A stretch of 64,000 nt of DNA from the NCBI GenBank assembly GCA_013400975.1, contig WBMZ01012061.1, forward strand, positions 1 to 64,000, read 5' to 3'. The translations under genes and the position numbers were made by a program. The notes under the pieces are model-generated. The model was not told where the DNA came from and did not search any database. It saw only the letters and a program-made list of their open reading frames with translations. Shown here piece by piece: positions 13,201-25,339 of the stretch; the first letter of the stretch is position 1, and each line of letters opens with the position of its first letter. This DNA comes from Atrichornis clamosus. Its lineage: Eukaryota; Chordata; Aves; Passeriformes; Menuridae.

Positions 13201-14333
13201 GATGGTCTAAATGGTCTTCCACCCCTGAAGGTGGTGTAACTGAGGTGCTTGCTAATAGTAGATCCCTCTGGGCATATTAGAGTGAAATGACAGTGAATGA
13301 TCGGTGTTTGTGTTTGTGTATACGTATAGGTTGAGAACTTTTGTTGCAGCTGGACAGTTTTGACAAGCCTAATATAGTTATCTAGATGGAGTTCTCAATG
13401 TTGCTGATGTTGAGGTATTAGCTAATATCCATAATAGACACTGGTGAAAAAACTGGAATTCTTATAGATTACTCACTCTTATAGATTCCTCTTATCAATG
13501 GCCATTGTTCATACTTATGCTTTCAAGGAACATGCTCCCATCTGACCTTATAACTTAATTTAAAGATAGGTTCTACCATTTTTCCCCATATTAATAAATA
13601 ATAAGTTTGAGGAATAAAGAAAAAACTAATTTAAGAGCAGCAGAATCAGGAACTTGGAATAATTTAACTGACAGAATCTCACATCAACAGGAGTTGAATC
13701 CATTTTTGAGTATACTAATGGTTTGGGACCCTTAAAAACAGGATATTACATTATTTTACTCCTTACTATTGAACCCATGCCTCTCATGCAGCTCAGTAGC
13801 GGTCTTTGAATTTTCTTCCTCTAAATTAAAAATAAATATTTAAGCAGAATGTAAGCATTTTCTGTTGTATGGTTTGTATTCAGCTTGAACTGCTTGGTGT
13901 CACCTTAACAATAAAACTGGGAAAGCATAACAGGTGCTTATTGTCTTTTTCTTCCTCATTGTCTTTCAGATGTTACATTTTGGCATATGTTAGTGACTGT
14001 CAAGGGGATATTATTGATCTGCTGAGACATCTGCTCCACTCACATTAATTTGACTATTCTTTCATGAAAAATGAGTTCCTTATTATTTCCCATTCCTAGC
14101 ACAGTAATACTGACCAGGTCTTTACAGCTGGAAATTGACATTATTTAAGATGTACCTCTAAATTATACAAGGTGGGTTTTTTTGCTTTTAATTGAATGCT
14201 ATTCTTTTGGTTGGAATTATCATGTCATGAACTATCTAAGAAGTAAAAATCTAAATATTTAAATAGCAAATTTTATTTTTAAAATGCATTTTAACTCATT
14301 ATTTTTGATGTAGCAATAAAAAGGCAGAACTGT
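13201..14333. other. Plain AT-rich sequence
   Basis: No gene or transposon recognised. One small feature is a near-direct repeat of 'cttatagatt' about 18 bases apart around 13461-13488. Confidence 0.5.
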
Positions 14334-15083
14334 TTCATAGAATCATAGAATCATAGAATGGTTTGTGTCAGAAGGGACCTTAAAGATGATCTAGTTCTAA
14401 GCCCTCTGCCATGGGCAGAGACATCTTCCATTAGACCAGTTGCTCAGGTCCCCAGCCAGCCTGGCTGTGAACACTTCCAGAGATGGGGCATTCACAAATT
14501 TCTGGGCACTCACCACCCTCACGGTAAAGAAGTAATTCCTAATATGTATCTAAACCTATTCTCTGACGGTTTTAAGCCATTGTCCTTGTCCTATCACTAC
14601 GTACCCTTGTGAAAAGTCCCTCTCCATCCTTCTTGAAGGCCTCTTCAGGTACTGGAAGTTGCTATAAGGTCTCCCAGGAACCTTCTCTTCTACAGGCTTA
14701 ACAATCCCAGCCTGTCTCTCTCAACCTGTCTTCATAGAAAAGGTGCTCCAGCCCTTTGAGCATCCTCTTGGCCCTTCTCTGGGCTCTCTTCAGCAGGTCC
14801 ACATTCTTCTTCTGAGGGTCCCCAGAGCTGGACACAATACTCCAGGTGGGGTGTCATGGGAGCAAAAATCCCCTCCCTTGCCATGCTGGCCATGCTCCTT
14901 TGGCTGCTCCTGCAGCCCAGGACATGGTTGGCTTTCTGGGCCACAAGGGCATGTTTCCCAGCCCTGTCAAGTTTCTGATCAACCAACTCCCCCAAGTCTT
15001 TCTCCTCAGGTCTGCTCTCAATCCAGCCTCCACCCAACCTGTATTTGTGCTTGGGATTGCTCCAACCCATGTGCAGGACAGTC
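14334..15083 (-). mobile_element. CR1 LINE, 5'-truncated copy with intact 3' tail
   Basis: The left edge carries the reverse complement of the CR1 3' tail (tandem 'catagaat' units at 14335-14359). The sequence then runs back through the 3' UTR and the C-terminal part of ORF2. Recognisable phrases on the + strand include 'ccatgggcagagacatctt', 'cctatcactacgtaccctt' and 'ctccaggtggggtgtcatgg'. The copy stops near 15083, at the ORF2 segment encoding 'LHMGWSNPKHKYRL'. This is the usual 5'-truncated form produced by incomplete reverse transcription. It is one of the better-preserved CR1 copies here. Confidence 0.95.
14732..15083 (-). pseudogene. CR1 ORF2 C-terminal remnant
   Basis: A minus-strand frame of 187 codons (14732-15295) contains about 117 codons of CR1 ORF2 downstream of the reverse-transcriptase catalytic core. 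It includes 'PEEKDLGELVDQKLDRAG', 'QKANHVLGCRSSQRSM' and 'PHLEYCVQLWGP', which are typical CR1 thumb/C-terminal motifs. The N-terminal 70 codons of the frame (above 15083) are unrelated flanking sequence read through by chance. There is no endonuclease, no reverse-transcriptase active site and no start codon of its own, so it cannot be functional. Confidence 0.85.
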
Positions 15084-18078
15084 ATAAAAGAGGCTTTAGA
15101 ATATCTTCGGGAATAACCACAAGCCAGAAAAGAAACAATTGACTTTTTTAAAAGAGGAAATGAATTAGTGGGTCCAGGAAATACTACACTTTTGGTGATA
15201 TTTCTGAAAGAAAAATATGATAATTTTGTTAAATTGAGAAAGAAAGGGAGTGAAATTTGACATGCTAAATGAAAGAACAGAAAACTGGCAGGCATCAGTT
15301 AAACCAGAATCCAGAAAAGTACCTCCAGTTTCCTTCCCTTAATTTAATCCATGACTCAAAAAACCCCCTCCTTTCATACCATCCAATTTGAAAAATGTAT
15401 TTTTATCTTGAATTAATATAATTGAAAATAGTGGAGATTTAAAAACTCTTGAAGACACAATAGTCATATGGTCCAAGTAGCCTAACTTTCCTCTTGCTTG
15501 AGCTACCAACTACTGTGGTTAGTTTAACTAAGGTATTATTTTGTGAAAGTATTTTAATTTGTGTCTACAAACACATTTTATTTAAAAAAGTGAATGAAGC
15601 TCTGCTTTGAATATCTGTTCTGCATTTCCCTGTAGGTCTCTTTATTCATACTCCCTTTTATCTTTGAAGTAAGTAACAGATTAGTGAATAAACTGTTTTA
15701 CTATCTGTGCTCTAATCTACGCAGGACTCAAAAAAGAGGAAACAACACTTGGTGGAATTTTCAGCTCACTCTTCTTAATCTAAGATACCTTATGAGGTGG
15801 CTTGTGACTACGTTGCTATCTTGATATCTTGTGTGTTGTAGAGAAGGGCATTTCTCCTAAAAACATGTACTACTTTGATGATTACTTAACAGCAATTGGC
15901 TACTACACTCACCCATACGTAAGACCTAAAACATATCAAATAACAGCTGTGCCTTATAGATTCACAGAAAAAACTGAGTGTGAAGCAGGAATGAAGAGGA
16001 AGAGAATGGGTAGAAGTGGAGGAACACAGGAAAAAGAGAGAGAGAGAGAGAGAGAGGTTAGCAATGGTAACATTTGGATGATATGAAAAAATATATTGAT
16101 GATAGTGAAAGATCCAACTTTTGGAGGCAGAAAAGCAGTGGCCAGACAGACTTGCCTGACTGAGTGACCATTGTAACATTTTCTGTAAAATGCTGTAATC
16201 AACCACTGCATCTTTGAGGCCATTAAGAAATTCCTGTGTATATTGCATATGCCATGATTTTTACAAGGTTTTTAGCTTGGAATGCCAAAGAGCCAATTCT
16301 CAACTTTTATTTTAATCCGTAAGAGAAAGTAAGCCAGAGCTTGTAAAGGAATAGCACTGAATGCTGGAAGGGAAAAAGTGTTTTCTATCTCAAGGCAGAC
16401 AGATCATTTCTCTAGAAAAGAGTACGTTTCCATAGACTTTGACAGAATATTAAAAGCTAAAATTTCAGATGTAGATGAATATAATCTAGTGTATAGTGTA
16501 TAATCTAGTTACACCCTAGTGTTACACTCCAGGAGATGCCATTCTGAAAAAAGATAATATTTGGAATGCTCTGGAATATAATATATAAATTCACATTTTT
16601 TTAAATAGCCATAATTATGTAGATAGGTACATATATATTTCATTAGCAGAAGTTCTAGGAACCCAAGAGAAGGAACATCACATTTCTGTTACACTAAACA
16701 ACTTGACCATGTTATCTTCTTTACAATCACTGAAATTTCAAATTATATTAGTATAACTATGAAGGGACTGCATAAGATCTGGTCTTGCTTCCACTGAACT
16801 CAACGGCAAACTTCCCATTAATTTAAATGACAACAAGAATGATCTGCAAATGTTCCTCCTATTAAACTGTTCACAAGCTGTGCTTTCTTCGTGTTAATCG
16901 GCAATGAATTTTGTTTGTCAGTACAGCTGATAATTTTGCATTAAAATAATAATAAAGAGATGTGATGACAGCATGCCATTTTTTTTTCCTTCAGTCAAAC
17001 ACTTGATGTGATGGACTGTGTGATTTCCTCATTTAATGAACTGCCAGCTGAAGATGCAAATGCTGTAACTGACAAAAATCAGAAATGTTGACAAAAAAAA
17101 TCTTTACTATAATTTAAGAAATGTTTTTAGGAAAATAAAATTTGTTCACTTGTTTTCTTTTTCAGACAAACAGCTTTTTGAGTTCTGTATATTTAAATTT
17201 ACCCCTAGACCTTTGAGAAAAGGAAATAGAAGGAGAAACAATGCACTCGTTGTTATTTTGGCTACCACATGTGCTACATAAATAAATAACTACAAAAATT
17301 CAAATTAGTAGAGTGGCAGCAGGTTTTCTGTAATATGGATTAATAAAAAAAACCATAACCAGCAGTCTATTTTTCTCCCTAATTCTCATGTATACAAAAG
17401 ATCTTTTTACTTCTGCAGTGTATGAATTCCATTAAGTCCAAATTACTGACTTCTCACATGCATGACTCTAACCCAGGGAACCCTTTACATATTTAGGCAG
17501 GGAAAAGAGCAAATCTTCCTTATCTTCCTTTTCATTCATGGTGAATACTGCCTAAGGCTTTTTCCTCTTTTGACCTCGTTACTCACCTTGTTGCTTTTGA
17601 AGACACTTAGCAAGCTGTATTCATTTCCATTAACCAACTGTTCAGAAGGAAAGGACAAGGGAAAATGTAATATTAACATGGTATTACAAAAAAATTGTTA
17701 AAATGGTTCTACTGGCAATAAATACTTGTTTTTCAGAGGGCCAACAATGAAAATTTATTTTCATTTTATTTTACTTTTTCTCACCATAAAAATCTGGTCA
17801 CTTGGTATATTAATAACTGTACAATGCTCTTCATTATTGACTGTAATGTCACTTAGAGCAAAACTTTCCCTGTTACTACAGAAAGTGGGCTAACAACCTG
17901 TGTTTCACATTGAAAAATACCTTGAAAGCAGCCATTTAGTTGAAAACAAGCAATCCCTGGGAGCATCCCCCTATGTGCCATTTACCACTAGAGCCAAGGC
18001 AGTTTTAGACACCATGGAATTTGATGCATTAGGAAGATAAAAAATTACTATGGTTTTGCAAAAGAGAGATTCACTGGT
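15084..18078. other. Plain AT-rich sequence
   Basis: No gene or transposon recognised. It holds an (AG)n microsatellite (listed separately) and a small cluster of repeated 'ataatctag' and 'gtgttaca'-like words around 16478-16530. The frames at 15829-16086, 15886-16248 and 17462-17701 have no supportable identity. The first two cross the AG repeat and are partly its translation. Confidence 0.5.
16035..16056. repeat. (AG)11 microsatellite
   Basis: Twenty-two bases of perfect AG repeat, the longest perfect dinucleotide tract I noted in the window. The open frames crossing it encode Arg-Glu repeats on one strand and Ser-Leu repeats on the other, as expected from the repeat alone. Confidence 0.95.
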
Positions 18079-18399
18079 ATAGAATCATAGAATCATTTAG
18101 GTTGCAGAATAACTTTAAAAGATCATTAAGGCCAAGCAATTTATCCAGGTCCACCACTAAACCTTGTACCTAAGTGCCACATCAACACCTTTTTTAAATA
18201 CCACCAGGGGTGGTGACTCCACAACTTGCCTGGGAAGACTATTCCAAAGCTTGATAACCCTTATCATGAAGAAAGTTTTCCTAATATGCAATTTAAATCT
18301 CTCCTGACACAACATGACTCTGTCTTCTCGCATCATCTCATTACTTAGGGGATGAGACTGATCCCTACCTTGCTTCAATCTCCTTTCAGGTAGTTGTAG

Positions 18400-19432
18400 A
18401 GAGATAAGGTCACCCTCAGCCTCCTTTTCTCCAACTCCAGCTCCCTCAGCTGCTCCTCATCAGACATGTGCCTCAGACCCTTCACCAGCTCCAGAGCACT
18501 TCTCCGGACTCGCTCCAGCCCCTCAGTGTCCTCCATTTAGTGAGGGGCCCAGACCTGGACACCGGCCTCGAGGTGTAGCCTCACCAGTGCTGAGTACAGA
18601 GGGCCAATCACTGCCCTGGTCCTGCTGGCCACACTATTGCTGATACAGGCCAGGATGCCACTGGCCTTCTTGGCCACCTGGGCACTCTCTGGCTGTAAAC
18701 CAGCACCCCCAGGTCCTTTTCTATCAGGCAGCTTTCCAGCCACTCTGCTCCCAACCTGTAGCACTGTAGGGGGTTGTGACCCAAGTGCACTATCTGGCAC
18801 ATGCTCTTGTAGAACCTCACACAACTGGCCTTGGTCTATTGATCCAGGGAAGCCAGATCCCTCTGTAGGGTCTTGCTGCCTTCCAGCAGATCAACACTAT
18901 CATCAGCTTGACGTGATCTCCAAACTGACTGAGGGCGCACTCAATCCCCTCATCCAGATTGTTGATAAAGATATCAAACAGAACTGTCCCCAACACAGAG
19001 TCCTGGGGAACACCACTCATGACTGGCTGCCAGCTGGATGTAACTCCATTCACCAGCACTCTCTAGGCCCAGTCATTCAGCCAGTTTTTACTCGTTGAAC
19101 AGTGCACCATCCAAGCCATGAGCAGCCAGTTTCTCCAAGAGAACACTGTGGGAAATGCTGTCAAAGGCTTTACTGAAGTCCAAGTAGACAACATGCACAG
19201 CCTTTCCCTCATTGAATAAGTAGGTCCTTCTGCCATAAAAGAATGTTGGGTTGGTCTAGCAGCACCTGCTTTTATATATACCTGCCTTTCTTGTAGATGG
19301 GTGTCACATTTGATAACTTCTAGACCCCTCCTTCCCCAGTAACCAGGACTGCTGGTAAATGATGGAAAATGGCTCAGTGAGGTCTTCCACATGCTCTTCC
19401 ACTAGCTCCCTCAGTACCTTTGGGTTAATCCC
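18400..19432 (-). pseudogene. CR1 ORF2 reverse-transcriptase and thumb remnant
   Basis: Minus-strand frames contain '[20 protein letters not shown]', followed by '[21 protein letters not shown]'. This is the CR1 reverse-transcriptase block around the catalytic motif, normally FADD. Here the motif reads FGDH (18924 down to 18913), so the second catalytic aspartate is replaced by histidine. Further 3' (lower coordinates), '[12 protein letters not shown]', '[13 protein letters not shown]' and '[21 protein letters not shown]' mark the thumb and C-terminal region. Several frameshifts split these into separate frames. The frame upstream (19063-19392) still reads 'TSVKPLTAFPTVF...' in a shifted register. 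It is not functional. Confidence 0.85.
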
Positions 19433-19440
19433 AAGGTGCG

Positions 19441-20200
19441 TTGGTGTAGATGCACTTCACTTCGGCTGTTGATCCTGACAGCTTTTTTTGGGGAGAAGTT
19501 CTAATTCCTACATGACCATTCTCAGGTGCTTCCATGGTTACTAACTAATCAGTAAACATTGTGTCTTTGCTCCTGCATGGATGTCCATCTCCTCACCTCC
19601 ACTGAAGTAGCAGACTAAATGACTTCGCTAGCCCACTGTCCCTCAAGCACTGGCATGCTGTCCCCAGGCTTTTCTCTAGCGATTCTGGTTTTATTCCTTT
19701 CTGCCTTCAAATCTACTTTAAAGCTCTTTCAGTGAACCCTGGCAATTCCTGTGCAAAAATCTTTCTTCTCCTTTGAGACAGGTGTACCCTGAATGTTGCC
19801 AGCAGGCTCAGTGTTGTGTAAACACATGATCAAAAACCTCTAAATTCTGCTGGTGATACCAGGCTTGGAGCCAGGTATTGATCTGCTGGCTCTTCTTGTT
19901 TCTTCCTTTATCATTCTCTGCAATTGGAAGGATAGAGGGGAACATTCTTGTGCTCCTGATCCCTTAACAAGACGTCCCAAGGCCCTGATGTCTCTCAAAT
20001 GCCCTCAGACTTCTTGTTGCAACTTCATTGCTGCCTACTTGAAAAATCAATAATGGATAATAATCTGAGGCCCATATCAGGGCAGGAAGCTTTCTCTTCA
20101 CATCTTTAACCTGGTGTCACTCTGGTGCAGATCTCTAAATCCTCATAGCTTTGTCTAAGGCCCTCAAGTCTTGAAAAAGAGTCCTACATAAAAAACATGG
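19441..20200 (-). pseudogene. CR1 ORF1 esterase-domain remnant plus start of ORF2
   Basis: CR1 ORF1 ends in an SGNH/GDSL-type esterase-like domain. Read on the minus strand with frameshifts allowed, this stretch matches it in order. A damaged 'GDSL' block lies near 20190-20170, then 'RDIRALGRLVKGSGAQ' (about 19990-19945). A segment equivalent to 'INTWLQAWYHQQNF' follows (about 19880-19840). The C-terminal 'VHLSQR' block comes last (19788-19771), where the catalytic His is kept but the Asp position reads Phe. Around 19455-19441 the ORF2 start (KCIYTNA) follows. The frame is broken by indels and stops. Domain order and motif spacing support the call; the exact right end does not show clearly. 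Confidence 0.8.
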
Positions 20201-23200
20201 AACAAGAGTCTGTTCTGCACCAGTGACCTGGACAAGGCCAGAGGGAACTCAAATATGAATGCTGAGGGTCATTCCTTTACTTGCCACAACAGATGTTTCT
20301 CAGAGAGATAAATGGCTACTGCTGCTTGATATAGTACCTCAGAGGAATTATACTGTACTGCTTTAATAGGGGCAAGTTACCAAAATTAGTTTATGTGCAA
20401 TCAGATTAATCACTTGTGTTTTTCTGTACATTACCGGTGAAACATGCTTATTGAAAGCAAAAGACTATTCATAATAATTTGAAAGTCAATGGTAATAAGA
20501 GCACCTGGCCTGGTTATTTGTCCCTGTCACATCTCATAACCGTAGCACTTTTTTTCCCCTAGATTTAGGTATTTTTGTGATAGCTTCTAAATAGTAAGAC
20601 CACATTTGGAATACAAAAATTATGCATGTAGACTTTTGGAGGAACATTCATAGCTGAACTGTGGCTTATAGTGATGTACTTTTAAAGAGATGTTTTAGTA
20701 CCACTTTTCAACATGACATTCTTCATTTTTCAGACATCCAAGCTTTTACAAAAGAGATTTCAATACAAGCTTTTACTAGTAAGTAGAAATTTTTGCTAGG
20801 TCCTGATATGTTCTCCCTGTAAACTAGGGTTAAATCTTATGAAGGAAGGCCTTTAAAACTTAGATCCTTAAAAGTCTTTCTAAGTTCTCTTTGGTTCTTT
20901 GATTGGGTTTTTTTTCTCCCATATATCACTGCTCAGCAATCAGCTAGATGGTCCAGAAAACTGTATTTGCTTGTATAACAAAAAAATGACCCGAAACAGT
21001 ATGTTATAATTGAGAGTAGAATGACAGCCTCTTGTTTGCTGACATGTTATAGGTAGATTTATTGTTTCAGGAATAAATACATACTAAAATGCCATCTTTG
21101 ACGTTTTGTGTTGGCCTGTTTCTTTTTAAAAGGATATGGGAGAAATCTGCTCATTAAATTTGTTTTTCATTTTCTACTCACGTTTTCCTTAAGAGTGTTT
21201 TCAGAAAAGCCAGAAACACTAGCCCATATCTATTTGATAATACAGATAAGCACCAAAGAATATTGCTGATATACTACAACAAATGCTGCTATGTTGTATA
21301 CATGGAATTGATAATAACTCTATCCTGAAAGAAGTATTCCCATGAGATTAAACTTCTAAGTGCCTAAATTGGACAGCTTGTTTAACTATGGCTTGGATAC
21401 CATCAAGAAAGAGATGGTGTCCTCAAAGCTAGGAACAGGAGTTTAATTTAGGTACCTTATCTTTCTGTTGACCAGTTTAGGGTCACAAACCTTGTAAATA
21501 CAAACATTGTGAATAATCCACAAAGGCTCAGTTGCAAACTTAACATTTGACAAAAACAAGTAAATTACTTGTGTTATATGCAGAGTAAAATAATCCCCTT
21601 CTAGTCATTGATGGGACTTTTGCAAAGCTTTAAATAATCATTTTATCTCAGGTACTGTCCTAATCCTCAGTTGCATTTACTAACATCTCCATACCTTTTC
21701 ACTGAGGATGTTGGAGTCACTCAGGTATGATTTAATAATTTTGATGTAGATATAATGATTTGGAGTGGTAGGGAGGCCATATATAAATAGTCTCCATAAG
21801 TAATATGCTAAAATTATTCACCTGTTGCATCCACTTTATTGTGTCTTAGTGCCACAGTATCAATCACTTTGTCACGTGCAAAAATCAAAGCAGAAAACAC
21901 TCAGATACACACTCTGCTCTTCCAAATTCTCATGTTCTTAATCCTGCTACACAGCAAAAGATATCACATTGGGTACAATTTCTGAGTTGGAGTAGTGAAA
22001 TGTGGCGAATGGCATCACTGTCTTCTCTGCCAAGGGAGGGGGAAGAGCCTCTGGCACTGATCAGCTACAGAAGCTCTAACCAGGGCAGGCACAGCTGGAT
22101 CCATTCTTCCTCCCTCTGCTTCCTCTGCATCCATTTTTGCACAGGCTGTTTTGCTCCACCCTTCTTGTTAACTCCATTATATTTTCCATATACTTAGGTT
22201 ATTTCAATATTGAATGCATATTCCTCTCTTATGCCCTTAAGTGGTTTAGCCTGGTTCCCAGGGTTGTATTCTTTTGATGACCATTAACTGACCATTTGTA
22301 GTTTGTGCTCATACCCTCAGGCTCTCTAATACCACACTGTGCTTGTCTTTTAAGGCTTTTGTTATCATATTGTGCTTTAAGTCCGAAAGGCACCTGCTAT
22401 ACTCCTGTGATTGCTCAATCAGGAGGGGACCCACAATAGGTATAGTTCTATTGTAAAAATGCATTTTTGTATTTCTCTCTATCTCTGACACAAACAAGAA
22501 CATTTATAGTAGATCTAACATTAATTGTTGATGAAGGGAAAGTAGCAAAGACAGCCTCTAAACATCAATAGATGCTTTTCCCTGACAATTTCCTAAACTC
22601 CTTGTGTTACTCATATATAACGAGATTGTCATGTATCTTAGGAAGTGTTATTGCACCATGAACAGGGCACCACCTTTGATTATAACATAAAACCATTCTG
22701 ATTTTCTTCTAAAATTATAGTAATAGACATCAATAATCCTTGGATCACTAATCCAAATACATAGCTAGAATCAACAGTTATGGGCAGAGGTATTGCAGGT
22801 TTTATTGTTTACTTTAAAATGTAGCCATGTTACTGTAGTCATTATAGTAACTAATACTATACTGACTATATTTTTAATATTTATATTACATTCAGACAAC
22901 TGTATTTTTTAGATATAAATATATAAGATACTATATAGGCTTTTAAAACCTCCATGCTCTCACATTTTTATATTCTTACTCAAAGTGTTCAACTAACAAG
23001 TTCCTTTTAGGTTAAAGGAAGCAGGATGTAGCAAAGTAACAGACACAGCTCTGCATATCCTTTCCTCTATATAGTATGTACTGAATTAGCCATACCCAGA
23101 TTCTGAAATGATACCTTTGTCATTAGTAAGTTTTCAGTATCCATCTTTTAAAAGTTCTGTTATGTGAGATATTACTGACTCTCTGTACTTCCTACTTCTT

Positions 23201-23830
23201 TGACAGATAAAACTTTCATAAATATGGGGTGTTTTCATTTAATTTTTTTGCAGTTTGACAAAAACTGATAGCGTATTTTGGCAGGACAGGACTTGTGAAA
23301 TTAGTCAAGCATAATGTTAATTGTTGATAAAAACACAGTATGTTGTTTTTTAACTTTCAGTGTTATATTTCTAGCCAATTGTGACTGGCCGTTATGTTCT
23401 GGAAGTTTCTGTCTTTATGGTATTATTACATGGTTTTATTTTCATAACTTCTTAATCCTCAGGAGAACAGTGCCACTTGGGTTTTAGTTCAGTAATTAGT
23501 GTTTTGAAAGTTGTGTAAGATACTATTTAGGATATTCAGTCCCAGCTGACAGAGTATTACATGATCAGGAGCCTTACCTTCTTAGTCTAACAAAGAAAAA
23601 AGTTCTCATAAACTGAAAACAAGCTCACTGTATTTAAATGGCTAAAATTTTGTTGTCTACTTGTTTTCCTGGACCATTTTTTTGAACAATGGCTCATAAG
23701 TCATCAGCAGCCTGATACAAAATGCAGTGGACTTTAAAGATTTTGATGGAGACAAGAAATTGTTTTACCACAAAAAAAAAATTGTCATATGGTGAAACTC
23801 TTAAGAAAACGTCTAAGAACAATCCAGCAT
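20201..23830. other. Plain AT-rich sequence
   Basis: No gene, RNA or transposon recognised. The small frames at 22000-22197 and 22309-22503 lack recognisable motifs. A modestly GC-richer patch at 22000-22160 is unexplained. Confidence 0.5.
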
Positions 23831-23975
23831 ATTGGTTAATAAATACACTGTGCCAAAGCTAAAATATCTTAGTTTCATTTTCTACTGTAGTTTTTTAAAA
23901 AGAGCTGAAATTTTTAGAATCATACAGTTAATTTTATTGGTAAATAAATACAGTGCCAAAGCTAGAATACCTGGG
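23831..23975 (+). repeat. Degenerate local tandem duplication, period about 105 bp
   Basis: The block starting at 23831 ('attggttaataaatacac', continuing 'gccaaagctaaaatatctt') recurs at 23936 ('attggtaaataaatacag', then 'gccaaagctagaatacctg'), with small indels and substitutions over about 40 bases. The weaker T-rich sequence after each copy may extend the match. This is a local duplication, old enough to have diverged, and not a recognised transposon. Confidence 0.75.
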
Positions 23976-24027
23976 GTTTTGTTTTCCGTTTATTTTTTTA
24001 GGAGATAGGTTTGGGTTTTTTCAATAA

Positions 24028-24118
24028 TACAAATAATAAATAAAATATTATTTAATAATATTAAATAATAATATTTTCAATAATAAAATATTGCAAAATA
24101 TTTTGTTAGTAATTATAA
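24028..24118. repeat. AT-only low-complexity tract (AATAAT/ATTT)
   Basis: The sequence is almost wholly A and T, built from aataat, aaataa and attatt words with partial self-complementarity. It is an interrupted trinucleotide-type simple repeat with no coding content. Confidence 0.85.
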
Positions 24119-25300
24119 TTTCTCCTCAGTGTTTAGCCTCACAGAAAGATTAAATTCTTTGAGTCCCACAAATATATACTCATATCAGACTAAAATATTA
24201 ATACTCTAATACCATGGAAGAGAATGAACTAAAATAAGCAAGCTACCTAGAATATGGTTAAGTTTTATCTTTTATGTATTAAAAGTTCCAGAAACCAAAC
24301 TGTTACTGGTAGTAACTCTCCTAGCATTGTTACTCAGCTGTTTTGTTTGCTTAATTCTTCTGTCTGCAAAGTTTATTTAGGGAACATGTAGGGGAGTTAA
24401 AAAGGACCACTGTATGCTCAGCTTGTTTATAAGATATGAAACTCCCACGTCAGTTTGATTTTCTGCTTCTTCAGGCTTTCAAGATGATGGGGGGAGGAGA
24501 AGAAATAAAAACTCAAAACATATTTTCCAGGATATATAATCCAAAAGGTGAAAAACCAGAAAAGAGTATCTTACACAAACACATTTCTAGGTAGGATAAA
24601 AGAACAGGGTACAGCAAGAAAAAGATTTTATTACTTTATAACTTTTATGATCAAATGCATGTGAATGCAGTAGCTCTACATCTTCAGCACAAATGAATGC
24701 CATACCCACAGTTCCGGTAACCTTTATTCTATTGAATTACTTCTCAAAGCTTCCACCTCTCTCTTTTCACAGAGTCTTGCTGATTTTTTTTCCAAGAGAA
24801 AATAAACAGAATTTGTCATGACCTTTCTTCTTTCTTTGGCTCGCTTTTTCTTCTCCTTTTCCCCTTTTCATCATGTTCAGAGAAGTTTCTCCTTTTCTTT
24901 ACTTTTCTCACCTCTCCACTCACTTGAATTCCTGCATCATTCTCCATGAGCTCGTACCCATTTTACATTGAACTTTTCATTACCTTAGCAAAAGTTGCAA
25001 GAGATAAGGTTCCACTAGATAATGGAAACTTCTAACTCATGGCTAATTCTTCTTGATTTCTCTAATGTTTTCCCTCTGATGTCATACAAAGAGTAATGCT
25101 GCTTGTAAGGGTGACTTTTCCTTCTACTACACCTGCACAACACTGCATACAAAAAAAGCTTTAACTTCTCAACAAGCAGAAAGTTATTTTTACAATAAGA
25201 GCAGCAGTCCTGATTCAATAAATCAAAGGTTTATCTACCACTCAGAATCTGCTCTTTCCTCTTTCGTATAGTTCCCTCAGGTGGGAAGCTATTTACTTAC
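24119..25300. other. Plain AT-rich sequence
   Basis: No gene or transposon recognised. A pyrimidine-rich segment (tttcttctttctttggctc... ccttttccccttttc) occupies about 24820-24910. The frame at 25015-25218 has no recognisable motif. Confidence 0.5.
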
Positions 25301-25339
25301 AGACAGTTAATAGGAAAAAATGAGTGCAGGAGCATAGAC

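Larger units (their letters stand above)
18079..20200 (-). mobile_element. CR1 LINE with large internal deletion (ORF1 esterase joined to RT half of ORF2)
   Basis: The left edge has the CR1 3' tail ('atagaatcatagaatcat' at 18079). The sequence then proceeds on the minus strand through the 3' UTR, ORF2 thumb and reverse transcriptase to about 19430. From about 19441 it jumps to the very start of ORF2 (sense KCIYTNA) and continues into the C-terminal half of ORF1, an esterase-like domain, up to about 20200. The endonuclease domain and the linker before the reverse transcriptase are missing between these two parts, a loss of roughly 1 kb or more relative to full-length CR1. This makes it the only copy in the window with ORF1 sequence. 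The right boundary is uncertain because recognisable CR1 fades beyond about 20200. Confidence 0.88.

Noticed and set aside
14732..15295. 187-codon frame, the longest in the window, as a host gene
   Set aside because: The middle and C-terminal part is CR1 ORF2 C-terminal sequence. The N-terminal 70 codons are unrelated flanking DNA beyond the CR1 truncation point.
15886..16248. 120-codon minus frame with a Ser/Leu-rich segment resembling a hydrophobic region
   Set aside because: The Ser-Leu run is the translation of the (AG)11 microsatellite, and nothing else in the frame is recognisable.
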